DNA from: Sphagnum magellanicum
Lineage: Eukaryota; Streptophyta; Sphagnopsida; Sphagnales; Sphagnaceae
NCBI GenBank assembly: GCA_021904315.1
Contig: CM038917.1
Location: forward strand, 10,648,041 to 10,712,040
DNA: 64,000 nucleotides
Direction of reading: 5' to 3'
The stretch's first letter is position 1; the number at the start of each line of letters is the position of its first letter. The notes under the pieces are model-generated. The model did no database searches. It was not told where the DNA came from and saw only the letters and a list, made by a program, of their open reading frames with translations. Positions 22,960 to 34,984 of the stretch are shown in pieces. A program made the translations under genes and the position numbers.

Positions 22960-24075
22960 GGGCATACAAGCCAATGGAGAAGGCACATGTGACATCAAGG
23001 TTTGTGCACCATGTATACAAGGTGAATATGGTGGGTTTTACACCTATAATTGAGTGGGAACATGTGTTGAAAAAAGAGTAATATGATGAATGCATCAAGA
23101 AAGGTGGGAAGACTTGGTACAATTTGATTATCCATGCCATGACAAAAATCTTGTTCAAGGTAAAAGCTATTCCTTCTATGGACATTAGTCCATGAATTTA
23201 ATATTATCATTGTGCTCATTATTTAATTGTGAAATTTCATGCAATTTTTATATACCCTACTCATGAATTATTTGTTTTTATGCCATTAATGAATAAATTG
23301 TTTATGGGGCTTTATTTTTTGGCCTACAATATGAAATTCTTGGTGCATAATGGATGGCAAGAAAAGCCAACAAACAAGATATTGATGGTCCTAGGATTCA
23401 AAGGGTCTCCAAGAAATTGTGATACAAGTTAGGCTCAAAGCAAAGGAGTAATTGGTGAAATTACTCCCCATTATTGATCCTTCTTTGGGGGAAGATTTCT
23501 TTAATACCCACTTGAAAGTTCATTGATCGCATGCGAAAGTTGTTTATAAAGAAATGACCCAAGAAAAAATGGTGAATGTTGTCACAATTAAAGTCAATAC
23601 ACAAGAAAAAATGGAATGGCTAAAAATTTGGGATGGGGACCAAATAATTTGAGACCAAAATTTCTTTCCACCTAGGCCAATAAATGGGCCAACATTAAAT
23701 CCTTGGTTGAATAGGAGAACATTTTGGTGGAATCACATTTTCCCATGTACTTGCATTTTTTTTTTTTTTACACAACTTGTCAATATGCATGAATGAATGT
23801 GTTTTCAATTGTTAACACATTGTAAACACATGGATCTTTGGTAGCTTAGTTTGCTCTTTACACCATTCAATGGGGGCATTTCCATTTTGATTTGGAAGAA
23901 AAACTTAGTGAAAATTTGGGAAATTATATGGACACATGGAAAATGATTCATTTCAATGAACTTTTCTTTCGTGAGTTTGTTTTACCTATTGGGCCATATC
24001 AAGGCAATGATTGGAAACAACAACCCGATGATAAGAAAGTAGTTAGAAAATATTTTTCAATTATGGAACTATGAT
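22960..24075 (+). pseudogene. Decayed coding stretch, product not recognised
   Basis: Plus-strand frames join, across stops, into protein-like text. The pieces are AYKPMEKAHVTSRFVHHVYK with NMVGFTPIIEWEHVLKKE (about 22960-23080), YDECIKKGGKTWYNLIIHAM (about 23090-23150), KMEWLKIWDGDQII (about 23605-23650) and NGPTLNPWLNRRTFWWNHIF. The last is an open 60-codon frame at 23892-24074 (NELFFREFVLPIGPYQGNDW). Tryptophan- and charge-rich blocks separated by stops indicate former coding. No family was identified; it may belong to a mobile-element protein. Confidence 0.4.
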
Positions 24076-24284
24076 TGAAATGTTTGCCTTTTCCTTACTC
24101 CTACATTTTTTTGTCCAAAACAATTTTACAATTTTTCACACGTTATGTGTGTTGATTACATGGATCATGGAAATGCATTTTCGTTTCAATTGTCATTCTA
24201 TTTTTCTAGGTACATGATGTTTGTGCTTGAACTAGATAGCTGATTCAAGTCCTTGAACCAAAGTTTCTTATGGCGTGGAAATTT

Positions 24285-24430
24285 CATTAGTAGAAACCCC
24301 CCCACCCTTTTGCAACTATGTTTTCACTTACATCTTGATTATAAAACATAGTTGAAAGTGAAAAAAATAGTTGCAAAGTATTTTTTGCAATTGAAAAATA
24401 TTTTTCTCAACTACAAACCAAAAAAATTAA
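24285..24430 (+). mobile_element. Degenerate CACTA-like left end with subterminal repeats
   Basis: The sequence cattagtagaaaccccc differs by one base from the CACTAGTAGAAA ends seen at 10083 and 30892. It is followed within 140 bp by the same subterminal words seen at the other ends: tgcaactatg, tagttgaaag, agttgcaaag and tctcaactac. No right end was found. Confidence 0.4.
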
Positions 24431-25700
24431 CAAGTCAACAATGACATTCAAGTTGAAAGTGTTTGCCATGTGTGTTGACCACATCAATAGCCATCACTAA
24501 CCATTTTAATTATAAACTATCTTACCAACCTAGTCGTGAAACGTTGTCTTCCTTCAAGTAGTGAATGAATTTCATCCATTGATTGCATATGACATCAACA
24601 AAATATTAAGTTGCAATTTCGACTACATTTTAACTCTTTCAATTTAACCAATGATGTGGTGACACATGGCACACCCAAAGCATTCCACCATTGATTGGCC
24701 ATAGTAGAGATTAAGTTGAAAAGTCAATTATGTTGCAATTACGATGGTCAATGCATTTGGCCAATGGTGGGATGACATGTGTTGTAATTTAATAACGTTT
24801 GGGGTGGACCAATAGTTTAATGTCACTTGGCATAACCTAAGCCTTTTTCGTATGTGGTGTCTAATCATAGGCAATCACCTAATTACCTAAGGATGGGTCT
24901 ATACTTAGGCCCCCTTGTCTAGGCTTAAGTTAAAGTTAGACCTTAATGCCTAAAGTAAAGCTAAACATAGGTTAGGTTTATACCTAAGATACAAATAAAG
25001 TCCTATTTCATTTAACTTAACTTTAAGGTTAGGCCTTTTATATATGCTCATCCCAAATGGGTATCACATTTTCATGTTTACTTTGGTTCTCCATCATCCT
25101 AGTGCATTTGTTTATTAGTTTGGATTATCAAAATGGAAGCCAAATAATGTGGGACAAATATTTTTGTTTCCACCATGGGAAGACATTGAGCCTAACAACA
25201 CACATAGGCCTACAACTAAAAACTTATGGATCTTTTTCATTTTCATCAAATTTGAATGATGTAAAAAACTATGGGAGCATCAAGGTAAGCTCTACATTAT
25301 CTCTTTAAACTCCAGAAGCAAAGAAGCAACACATAAGAAGCATAAAACATGTCAAAATTAAATAATGTGTTTCTTCCAAAAATGATCGATTATTTTAAAA
25401 TGTCATATCTTATTGAATTTGAGTGATTTAAAGAGCTATGGGTGCACCAAGTTAAGCTTTACATTACATTTTGAAGCTTCAAATGCAAAGAACCAATGGA
25501 AAACAATCACAAAGGGCAAAAATGTAGGGTGTTCAACTAGTATCGTCAATAGCATGTGCAGTGGTATCTCAAAATTAAATTAAAATGGTCCTTTAGAAGG
25601 AGATATCCAAGGGTTTATTAGGTTTTCCCCAATACATGTTTTTTTTACTTGTTCATTACCATGCCCTTTTGATATGAGTTATAAAACCTTAATACACATA
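24431..25700. other. AT-rich sequence with taggct/aggtta words, no firm gene
   Basis: Stacks of taagttaaagttagacc, aggcttaag and ctaaacataggttagg occur at 24890-25040. An open frame at 25057-25308 is hydrophobic at its start, but I see no family. It may be part of the decayed coding stretches on either side. Confidence 0.3.
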
Positions 25701-25734
25701 CTAGTTTAAACCTTAAATCTTTTGATTTTTCTTA

Positions 25735-26130
25735 GTGTGGTATGAAGCTTGCACAACATGAAAGATTTTGGGAGTTGCAAGGATCGAAAGACATTGTCAT
25801 TGTCAAAGGTTTGAATGTTGTGCAAATTTCCAAGATTTGATGCAATTGTTTACTGTGGTTGTTGTGGTGCATCAACAATCATCACTTTAATATTTTCTAA
25901 AGAACCTAAAAGGTTTGTGCTTTTTACTTTGTGTTTTTCTGTAATCATCAATCTTCATGTCATTTTGTTGTACGTATTATGTCATCATAACTCTCTATGC
26001 GTGGGTGCTCCTTATTTTATGGTGATTTCTATCATTGTTTTGGGTTTTTTTCATTGTGCTAAAGATGTTTTTTTTGTGGCAAAAATGTATGGATCTACTT
26101 TATTTGATGACAGGCAACAAAGATAGACTC
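25735..26130 (+). pseudogene. Decayed coding stretch, product not recognised
   Basis: A plus-strand frame reads CGMKLAQHERFWELQGSKDI then VIVKGLNVVQ. After a one-base shift it continues FQDLMQLFTVVVVVHQQSS. The 25815-26126 frame in another phase overlaps this and is probably a shadow. The block looks like the edge of an alpha/beta domain but cannot be assigned. It lies on the same strand as the decayed stretch at 22960-24075 and could belong to the same former gene. Confidence 0.35.
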
Positions 26131-27982
26131 CACCCCACCTTGTTGAAATTTAGTTGTTATAAATTTGCACTTAAAACACATGACACATTTAAATGCAATA
26201 GATGTGCACCTAAACATGTAATTAGTTGGTCTAGATGTACACCTAAAACACATTTTGAGGGTGCAAGCACATTACAATGTATCAAAAATTATCATTGTAA
26301 AGTCCATTTTGGAAGTTGTTTTAATGTATTTTCAAATGTAAAACATTGAGCAAAAACACAAAACCTTGAAATGATGTTAAAGTTGATATCTTTTTCCATG
26401 TCCAAGTTAAAGGTACTTTATTCTCAACCTTTTTGAACACCTCTATTTAAATTTGGTCATGAAAAACATATTTTTGGATATGTGATGATTTTGAAATTTT
26501 TTAAACTTTTATTACACACAATAAGGAATTATAAAGTTCATCACATATTTCATGTTTTTCAAGCTTTTTATTCCTAAGTGTTATAACCCTTAAGATTATA
26601 ACATGTTTCAAAATTGTGAAGAAATCTTCAATTTCATTATAAACAATCAGTCCATAACATTTTTTTTATGAATTGTGACCTCGGAATTGCCTAGATTGCA
26701 AAGTCCATATTTCATTGAAAAAGAAGTTAATTTCACTTATCTAACTCCATTTTGTTGGACTTTCCAATTTCAATATGGGTTTTATATAATAGTATGTAGC
26801 CAACCAAGAAAATTTTGCCTTTGTGACATCCAAAAAAATCTAATGTAGTAAGTTTTTACCTTTCAAGCTTCAACAAATAAATTTTTTAATAATAAAATAA
26901 ATACATTACATTTTGATTCAATGCATTTAACATTTTGGAATGTTTTTTTTTGTGATTCATGCATGGGTTAAAACAATTTTGTTTTACTAGACAACACAAA
27001 TAGTTAGTTATTATTGGAAAGGACATTACCATTGGCACAATTTGTATGAACACATTCAAAGAAAATAAAACTATTGAATGCCATTCCAAAACAAATTAAA
27101 AACTTCAAACTCCCCAATCTTAAATAAGACATTGTACATATCTCCGTACACCTAACATCATGTGTATATGTGAAGAATATTTCGAAATGGAATATTACTC
27201 TTGTGCATCATCAAGGTGAAATCAAACTAATGTGGACCAAAAGTGGCAGGACATGAATCCATTTTTGCACAATTTTATTGTTATCAAAAATTTTCACAAT
27301 AAATATGTCAACCAAAAATCATTTTTTTTGCAAGAACTATTCCTTGCCCTCCATTTTTAATACATTATTGAATATTTTGAATGAAAAAATTTCCATCAAA
27401 TTCAAATTTTTGACATTGAAAATGGGATATTAAATTATGGGGTTCTCAAAAGTATGTAAGTGCTTATTCCCATTTGGAATCACATCCCCAATAAGTCCCA
27501 ATAAGAAATTTTTTTCATTTTAGTCATACAACTTATGGTAGAGTACCATAATATATTTTATTTAATATTCCAAGAGTTATGAATCCATTTTAAAATGTTT
27601 ATGGACTGTGACACATGATTAAACACAAATTAAAAAGTCCCCCAAAGACCAAAATATTGACATTTGTTTTTTATTTTTTGCCATTAGCTTCCTATAACAA
27701 TATATATTATAAATATGGGTGTTTTTTTATTAATTTCCTTATTAATTGGAGTTAGGAAACATTGCCATAATAAGGGGTATTAAATTTATGTTTTGTGACG
27801 TAAAAATGGATAGTGTAGTTTGTTTTTGCCCATCAAAAGACTATTCATCATCAACACTAACCTCTATGTTAAAAAAAACCTTAACTCCTTAAAATTTACC
27901 CATGTTAAATCTAAAATCTTTATCTTTAGATGCCATGAACTTTTCATAATTAACCTCTTCTACAATCAAGTGCAAGGCTTCT
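26131..27982. other. AT-rich intergenic sequence, nothing recognised
   Basis: Short open frames only. Around 26170-26260 a short repeat of gatgtgcacctaaaaca and tgcacttaaaacacatg words gives a false cysteine-rich translation. No terminal repeats or conserved protein words were recognised. Confidence 0.35.
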
Positions 27983-28927
27983 TGTCGCAACCCTAGCTTT
28001 GGGCTTGCGACCAAGGCAAAGGGGTTGCAAGGCTGCGGGCCAAGAGGAAGCCCGAGGGTTAAGCCAAGAGGAAGCCCGGGAGCTAAGGCAAGAGGAAGCT
28101 CGGGAGTTAAGGCAAGAAGAAGCCCGGGAGTCACATCACATACTTCTGGGAGTGTTAGAAAGTGTGAAGGAGTATGAGGGAGTGAACCCTCACACTCCCA
28201 AGGCAACTCCCACTTTGGGAGATGGAGTTGTAGTGGACTCCCAAATCTTCAGAGAGCGATTGCAAGGGTCAAACTTCAATGTCTTGTGGCGTTCTTTATA
28301 TTATTGGAAAGCTCTTGGAGCATAAATGTCTAAAATGGGCTCGCATTGCTCATTTGGACATCTGAAACACAAGTTATGGCCAAAAGAAGGGCCGGGAGTC
28401 GAACTGCCAATTTGACTCTCGACCACAAAAAGTCAAGAATCGACCCGATTTACTTAGTTGCAGGGGGCGTGCCACATATCGTTGGAAAGCTCTCGACAAG
28501 AGCTACAACTTTGCTTTCGACTGCATTGCGATCCAAGGTCTGCTTGCAAAGTTATGGGGCTCCAAAGTTGCAAGAGTCCCATTTGGCGTGATTTCGGGAC
28601 TCCCTCCCATTCGGGAGTCCCAGGAAAAAGAGCCATTTGGATGTAGCCTCCATGGAGAGCTGTAGAATATACTATAAGGGGGAAGGTGGTGGCTTCCCCC
28701 AAGTCCGGGCCGTAGTGAGTTTTGTGTGTCTGTGTTACCCGTGGTTCGTCCTAGCACCAAAGGTGCTTCAACTATGCACTAACCACTTTGTGTGGGTTGT
28801 GTGCAGGCTTGTGTGAGTGAGTGAAGGTTGTCAACTCTTCTTAGTCCCATCCCGAGGCTCCAACACGCCCCTCTACCCCTCAAAGTGTTGTGAGCTAGGG
28901 AGCGTGCTCCGACTCCTCCTTCTTTCG
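27983..28927 (+). mobile_element. LTR-like repeat, copy A (plus orientation)
   Basis: A block of about 945 bp begins tgtcgcaaccctag and is highly similar over its length to the inverse complement of 34057-34979. It is GC-richer than its surroundings. It starts with TG as LTRs do, but the matching CA at the far end appears changed to TT, and flanking bases show no 5-bp duplication. No gag or pol sequence lies beside it, so it is best read as a solo LTR or fragment. It contains a local four-copy 24-bp tandem repeat that copy B lacks in this form. Confidence 0.75.
28040..28135 (+). repeat. 24-bp tandem repeat, four copies
   Basis: Units begin at 28040, 28064, 28088 and 28112. The consensus is gcaagaggaagcccgggag followed by ttaag, and the fourth unit ends in tcaca. 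The unit is in frame, giving repeated QEEARELR if translated, but the frame is not a gene. Copy B of the LTR-like repeat has only one or two diverged units here, so the array expanded after the copies separated or was lost from copy B. Confidence 0.85.
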
Positions 28928-29180
28928 TTGTTTTCTACTTGGGCTCACATTTAAGTCCTTTAAGGAGTTGGGAGTGCGTGATTTTTTGCTTCACTTATTT
29001 AGGTAGAAAGAAAGAAGGTGGATTAAAAGGTAAGTTATCCATGATGGACCACATAAACCCATGGTTAAATCATCACCAACAAAAAAAAGGTGTTAAGAAG
29101 AAAAGATTTATGTTGAAAGACATTAATACATCTATGAAATGAAAATAAAAACTTGGTTTTTTTGCAAATATGGGATGTAC

Positions 29181-30800
29181 TCACAAAGAAAGCTTGTTGA
29201 AGTTCAAACCAAGCTTGTGTGCCACCTTAAGAACAAGTGGCTCAAATGAATGTGAAGGAGGTGGGTTTATGGATGGAGTAACCACATTGTGCACCACATT
29301 GCCAACATTTTGTTCCAATGCAAACAAATGTGTAGCATATAAGGTTTTGTCCCCTACCAAACCAAACACATGATGGCACATGATTCACATGTAACAATGA
29401 AAATTAATCTAACTACATCATAGATATGTGCATGGTTTAGGAATTTTGTATGCAAAAGTTAGGAATGTACTACATTATTGAAGCTAAGAACTTAAGAAGA
29501 TTTTTGAACACAAACATGTGCTAACTATGAGATTTAATATCTTTACTGAGGAGGTGAACATGTTTCTAATAAAATTTGCATGAATCTACGACTACAATCT
29601 TATACACCCCTCCAAGCTTCATATGTAGTCTTCATGGGTGAAAGACCATTTGGAATGTGATTGTAAATTACATCCAACTCAATAGGATTTGCAAATGGGT
29701 CCACCAATCGACTAGACTCATGAAATTTCAAAGATCCCCCAAGCTTGGTGAAGACATTTATGGAAAAGAACAAAGTTTGCCACAAATGAACCACATCAAT
29801 CCAACTTGAAATTCCATAAAATGCATGCATATACTCAACAAAATGAATGTGTCTAAGTATTAGTGTATAATACCTTTCCTAGTTTATTGTGTATACGAAT
29901 ATTGTTGATGTACATGTACTTTTTGGCAAGGATAGAAACCTAATTACTACCCCTTGCAAAAAAAACCAATTCCATAATTGCATCATCAAAACTTTGCAAG
30001 ATAATTAAACACCCATTGTCATTTAATAAGTCATTGGCTATTGCAAAAACATATTCCCAATAACATTTGTTGAATGCATTTAAAGTTGGCACTTGCATGC
30101 CATTCCAGTAGCCACGGACAGCCATTCCTATTGGACAATTAACAATGACCATGTCCACATATAACTATATAAAAATACCATCAACAACACTAAACCATGA
30201 TCCCAAAAATTGCACATGCAAATAAACCAAGCAAAAAAATGTGTTAGGATATGACAAATTTGTATAAGGAAATTATAATCAATTTTTTTTCCAAAGCATG
30301 AAAATGACCTTACATTCTTGACGAACTCCATCAACTATTTGAAGATCACATGTGGGGATTCAAGAGCCTCAACAACATCAAATGTATGATAATAATGGGA
30401 TGATCTTCATTCAATAATGTCAAAGACTACAAGAAACAAAAGGTATTACATCATATGGGTGACACCCTACTTGCTTGGAACATTTGCAAGTGGAACAAAT
30501 GTTTGGATAGGAACCCTTGTTTGCATAGAACTACCATGGGCACCAATAGAAAAATTGTCCACATTTGTATGCACTTTTTTCATTTTTCATCTTTTGCCTT
30601 TACATTTTTTATGCCCAACCATTGATGCAAGAATTGCTTGGGCCATAATAAAGGCTACTTGTGAAATTTTCTACTCTACTTGCTCCAAATCATCATGGGG
30701 AGGAACTTTGATTGAAGCACCACCAATATGTCTTATGGTTTGCCTTGCAATACACTCCTTATGAAGATATGCCTCATCATATGGGATTGTGCTTTTGGGC
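29181..30800 (-). pseudogene. Probable beta-class (N4/N6-amino) methyltransferase-like pseudogene
   Basis: Minus-strand reading with stops tolerated gives a long protein. The N-terminal part runs YDEAYLHKECIARQTIRHIG, KVPPHDDLEQVE, then VAFIMAQAILASMVGHKKC. The middle runs DVVEALESPHVIFK and LMEFVKNVRSF. A block at 30158-29940 reads MDMVIVNCPIGMAV with NAFNKCYWEYVFAIANDLL and NDNGCLIILQSFDDAIMEL, laid out like methyltransferase motif IV (D/N-P-P-Y followed by a helix and a strand). After a gap come ESSRLVDPFANPIELDVIYN and TTYEAWRGV. A motif I-like region follows (FIRNMFTSSVKILNLIVSTC, where a D-x-x-x-G-S-G/T-G loop would be expected). Motif IV before motif I is the beta-class order. The catalytic word is degraded (NCPI) and many stops are present, so it is dead. 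Assignment rests on pattern, not alignment. Confidence 0.5.
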
Positions 30801-30891
30801 ATATCCAAATATCAACTCCCACCCCCACAATGTTTTAACCCCCAATTGGCCTCATTTTAGGTGTGTACACAATGGCTATTGGTGCACCAAA

Positions 30892-31080
30892 CACTAGTAG
30901 AAAACCCCTTTTTTTTTAACCAGAACATTTTCAATTAAATGTGATTTGCAACTAGAATTTTTTTTAAAAATTAAATAATGGCAATTACCAATGAAGTCAA
31001 CTTATCAACTAACTTGGTATATAGTTGAAAATAATTTTCAACTAATTGGTGTTTTGCCAAATATTTCATTGAATATTCTT
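30892..31080 (+). mobile_element. CACTA-like left end with subterminal repeats
   Basis: The sequence cactagtagaaaacccctt matches the 10083 terminus over its first 14 bases. It is followed by ttgcaactagaat, tagttgaaaataat and caactaattgg, the same subterminal vocabulary as elsewhere. It lies about 90 bp upstream of the methyltransferase-like relic. A right end was not found. Similar words (gttacaactaattgatc, gggttgcaattatg) reappear near 33100, so the element may extend to about 33.2 kb. Confidence 0.5.
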
Positions 31081-34056
31081 GGCATCAACAATGTTTATAG
31101 GTTGAAATGCCTACTACATTGGTAAATGGTGAAAAACATGTCTTGAGTAAAAGGTCATTCTTGGAATATTCTTACCATTTAAGGTTCTCTAGTTGACACA
31201 TAGTCAAAACATTAACCAATGTTCAACTATTTTGGTGACACCATTAACACATGCATGGATGATAAAATGCATTAAAGGATGGATGAAATGTAATTTCATT
31301 TGCAACTTTGTTGCAACTATCTTTCAACTCAATTAAACAACTAATAGGTGACTTTGCTTTTTTACATATCATATATGTTAATATTTATGCTAAAATTAAA
31401 TTACATTAAAAAAAAAATTGTATAAATGAATATTTATGTGTGACATGATTTTTGTAATGCAAATAAATTTTGAATAAATTCTTTTGAATATAAAATAGTA
31501 ATTTAATCTTGTATATGTTCATACATGTGATATTTGATTTTTTTGTAGACCAAATTTAGTTTATGATATATAATTAATGATAACTAAATTGTGAAATTGT
31601 AATGTTCATTCATTTCTTTTCATGTGATAGCTTAATATTTATTTAAAATTATGATCAAAATTCATTCAACATTAAATTACTTGTAGTTTTTATTTGTAAA
31701 AATGAATGGTTATGTATGATTTTTTATTTATTTTTATGCATTCAAACAAAAGTATTCAATTTTGAAATAAAATTAAACAAAATCTTGAAATATAAATTGA
31801 TATTAATGCATATGTTCAACATATGGAATTTCTATTTTGTGTAGATCAATTTTAATTTTCAATACATCAAATGATGATAGATAATTAATATTTTTGTGGA
31901 ACTTTGATTTTTATTTATTTTTATACATATGATAACTTTATATCTATTTAAAATTTTATTAAAATTCATTCAATTGAAATTACATGTAAATTTTATTTGT
32001 AAAAATGAAAATTTTGCAAGATGCAATTTTTTGCATTTAAATGATAAATTAAATTTATAATAATATTACTAATATTAATAGTAAATTAAAGTACAAGTTT
32101 AAAATATTTTGTATTGAAATACTAATTAAACTAATATGTTAGTTAATGGGGGTTTTTATTGTCTTGCTTTTGAAATTGATTTAAGAGCATAAGAAATTTG
32201 AATAGGTTCTGATGTTATTTTTCAATAGGTTTTTGTGGGGTAGTTTGTTTATGTCTTTTATTAGAGGATTTCATTACATTATAATAATTTTATTATTTTA
32301 CTTCACAAACAAACCAAAGAAAAACAATGTCAAGAGATATTTCTTCTTTTTTTTAATTGAAGGAAACAACACAAAAACATGTCCGAAACAAAAAAGTTAT
32401 CCAATGTAAATGCCAATGTTTTTATAAACCTTAGTATTTTAAAAAAAAAACAATAATTAAGTAGTATTAGATGAAATAAACAACTTTTTTTCCTTCCTAA
32501 ATTCAAAATTTGGCTACTTGTTTATTTAACCACCTATTTTACCTTGTACAACCAGTTTTGTTCAAAATTACATATTCATTTATCTATAGATTTTCTTCTA
32601 GCTAATAATGTTCAACACAATGTGAAATGACAGCTATTTTTATAAATTTAAAACATAAGTAATGAAACATAATTATGGTTATTTGGAATTAATGTAGTAA
32701 TTAATATATTGTTAACTATTGGTTTGAATATATTTTCAAATTATTTATTTCATTATTATTTTATTTTATATGAAATAATAATAATGTGCATAATTAGTAT
32801 GGACATCTAATACATGAATATATAATTTCAAAATATATTTTTATTTTATCATTATTATATTTACTCAATATTTTTATTTTATCTTTATTCAATATATATT
32901 ATATCAATTTATAATAGTTATAACAAGCTAAATAATAAATAAATAAATAAAAATTTATTAGAATATTCTTAATTGATATTTAGATTATGGAATTAAAATT
33001 GTTGTTGAATATTTACTAGAAGTAACTAGCATAATAAACTTAAGTTAGGTAAACTATTAATTTAGATCTAGATTGAATGAAGTTAAAATTAGGTTGTAAA
33101 GTAGTTACAACTAATTGATCATGGGTTGCAATTATGTTATTATAGTTTGCAATTAAAGCAAAGTAATTGACTACCATACATTCAAGTTATTAAAAAATTT
33201 ATATCTTAATACATCTTTCTTTCGTTTTTCAAGCTCAAAATGATGTTTTAGAGCTCAACTTGGAGTAGCCATGCCCACTTACATTGCTCAAGGGTGTAAG
33301 CATGGTAAAGAATACAAAATAGTTGATGAACAAAAATGAAATTGAAATTGAAACAATTTTTTTTGAAAATATCAAAAAGTATATTAAATTTTACTTAAAT
33401 TTGATTTTGAAACCATTGTGCTTTTAATTGGGTTTATTGTAAACATAATACAAAATTTGATTTTTTAAAATAATAAATGTAGGTAACAAGTATGTTTAAA
33501 CTTGACTTGTCAATATGATGTTCGAACATATTTTTTCATTAAAAAACTTGGGCTCCACATTGCTTCACACTACTAATGATGATGGAGTGACAAAAAAGAA
33601 ATAAGGGTATACCTTTCAATACTTTGTTGTTTTAAAATATATATAGGATTCAAATTGTACAAAATACCACCCAATTATCATCCAAGGGAAGATTTAATCA
33701 GCCATCCCTATTTTTTAATTCATCGCAACTTTGAAAAAAATTAGGGTGGATAAACATTAAATCAACTAAGCAAGTGGGGATTAAATCCTTGAATTAAGTA
33801 TTTAAAGGATAATTTTTATTGGAAACTAGTTTAATTTCGAAAATTTTTTTTGTTAATTCTTGAAATAATCTCAACATATTCAAATGAAATAACACATATT
33901 TACATTTGTATGAAATTATATGTAAACATGTGTATGAAATTCGAAAAACACAAAGATTCAAATTTTTTTTTGAAAGGACACAAGGATTTTAAAAAACATT
34001 AAAAAAATAAAGAGATGTGTTTCTCTTTCAACATATTAAGATCCCTAAGGACATTT
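31081..34056. other. Very AT-rich non-coding sequence
   Basis: Long runs of A/T with stops in all frames. Two diverged copies of a segment of about 300 bp (ttacatgtaaattttatttg, acttgtagtttttatttg, atgatagataattaat and ataattaatgataact words) occur around 31440-31700 and 31800-32040. No gene is seen. Much of it is likely the interior of the CACTA-like element starting at 30892. Confidence 0.45.
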
Positions 34057-34979
34057 TGCGAAAGAAGGAGGATTCGGAGCATGCTCCTTAGCTCACAACA
34101 CTTTGAAGGGTAGAGGGGCGTGTTGGAGCTCCGGGATGGGACTAGGAAGAGTTGACAAGCTTCACTCATTCACATGGGCTTGCACACATCCCACTCAAAG
34201 TGGTTAGTGCATAGTTGGAGCACACTTGGTGCTGGGACTAGCCACGGGCAACACGGACACATAAGACTCACCACGGCCCGGACTTGGGGGAAGCCACCAC
34301 CTTCCCCCTTATAGTATACTCTACAGCTCTCCACGGAGGCTACATCCAAATGACTATTTTTCCCGGGACTCCCGAGTGGGGGTCTCGAAATCGCGCCAAA
34401 TGAGATTCTCACGACTTTGGAGCCCCATAACTTTGCGAGTAGACCTCGGATTACAATGCAGTCTGAAGCAAAGTTGTAGCTTTCGTCGAGAGCTTTCTAA
34501 CAATACATGAGACGCCCCCTGCAACTAAGTAAATCGGGTCGATTCCTGACTTTGTGTGATCGGGAGTCAAACTGCCAATTTGACTCCCGGCCCTTCTTTT
34601 GGCCATAACTTACGTTTGAGATATTCAAATGAGCAATGCGAGCCCATTTTAGACATTTACGTTCCAAGAACTTTCCAATGATATAAAAAACGCCATAAGA
34701 CATGGAGGTTTGACCCCTGCAATTGCTCTCTGAAGTTTTGGGAGTCCACTGGGACTCCATCTCCCAAAGTGGGAGTTGCCTTGGGAGTGTGAGTGTTCAC
34801 TCTCTCATGCTCCCTCACACATTCTTACACTCCCAGGAGTATGTGATGTGACTCCTGGGCTTCCTCTTGGCCTGGACCCTTGCAATGCCTTTGCCTTGAC
34901 TCCCGGGCTTCCTTCCCTTTGGCCCATAACCTTGCAACCCCCTTTGCCTTGGTCGCGAGCCCAAAGCTAGGGTTGCGAC
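34057..34979 (-). mobile_element. LTR-like repeat, copy B (minus orientation), likely a solo LTR
   Basis: Inverse copy of 27983-28927. On its own strand it begins TGTCGCAACC and ends TTCGCA, giving the TG...CA ends of an LTR. The plus-strand flanks are cattt (34052-34056) and catta (34980-34984), a 5-bp duplication with one mismatch, as expected from LTR retroelement insertion. No internal coding region is attached, so a solo LTR left by recombination is the simplest reading. A TATA-like ctataaggggg word lies in the second half, as in copy A. Confidence 0.75.
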
Positions 34980-34984
34980 ACATT

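Noticed and set aside
26035..26349. Cysteine-rich frame of 104 codons
   Set aside because: The Cys/His spacing comes from a short nucleotide repeat (gatgtgcacctaaa) and the N-terminal part is poly-hydrophobic chance sequence.
28346..28760. Four overlapping frames inside the LTR-like copy A
   Set aside because: They lie within the repeat on both strands, are not kept open in copy B, and show no gag/pol features.
27983..34979. A single transposon with 0.93-kb terminal inverted repeats (Mutator or foldback type)
   Set aside because: The outer flanks (ggcttct on the left, cattacaac on the right) show no shared duplication, while copy B alone has TG...CA ends and a 5-bp near-duplication.
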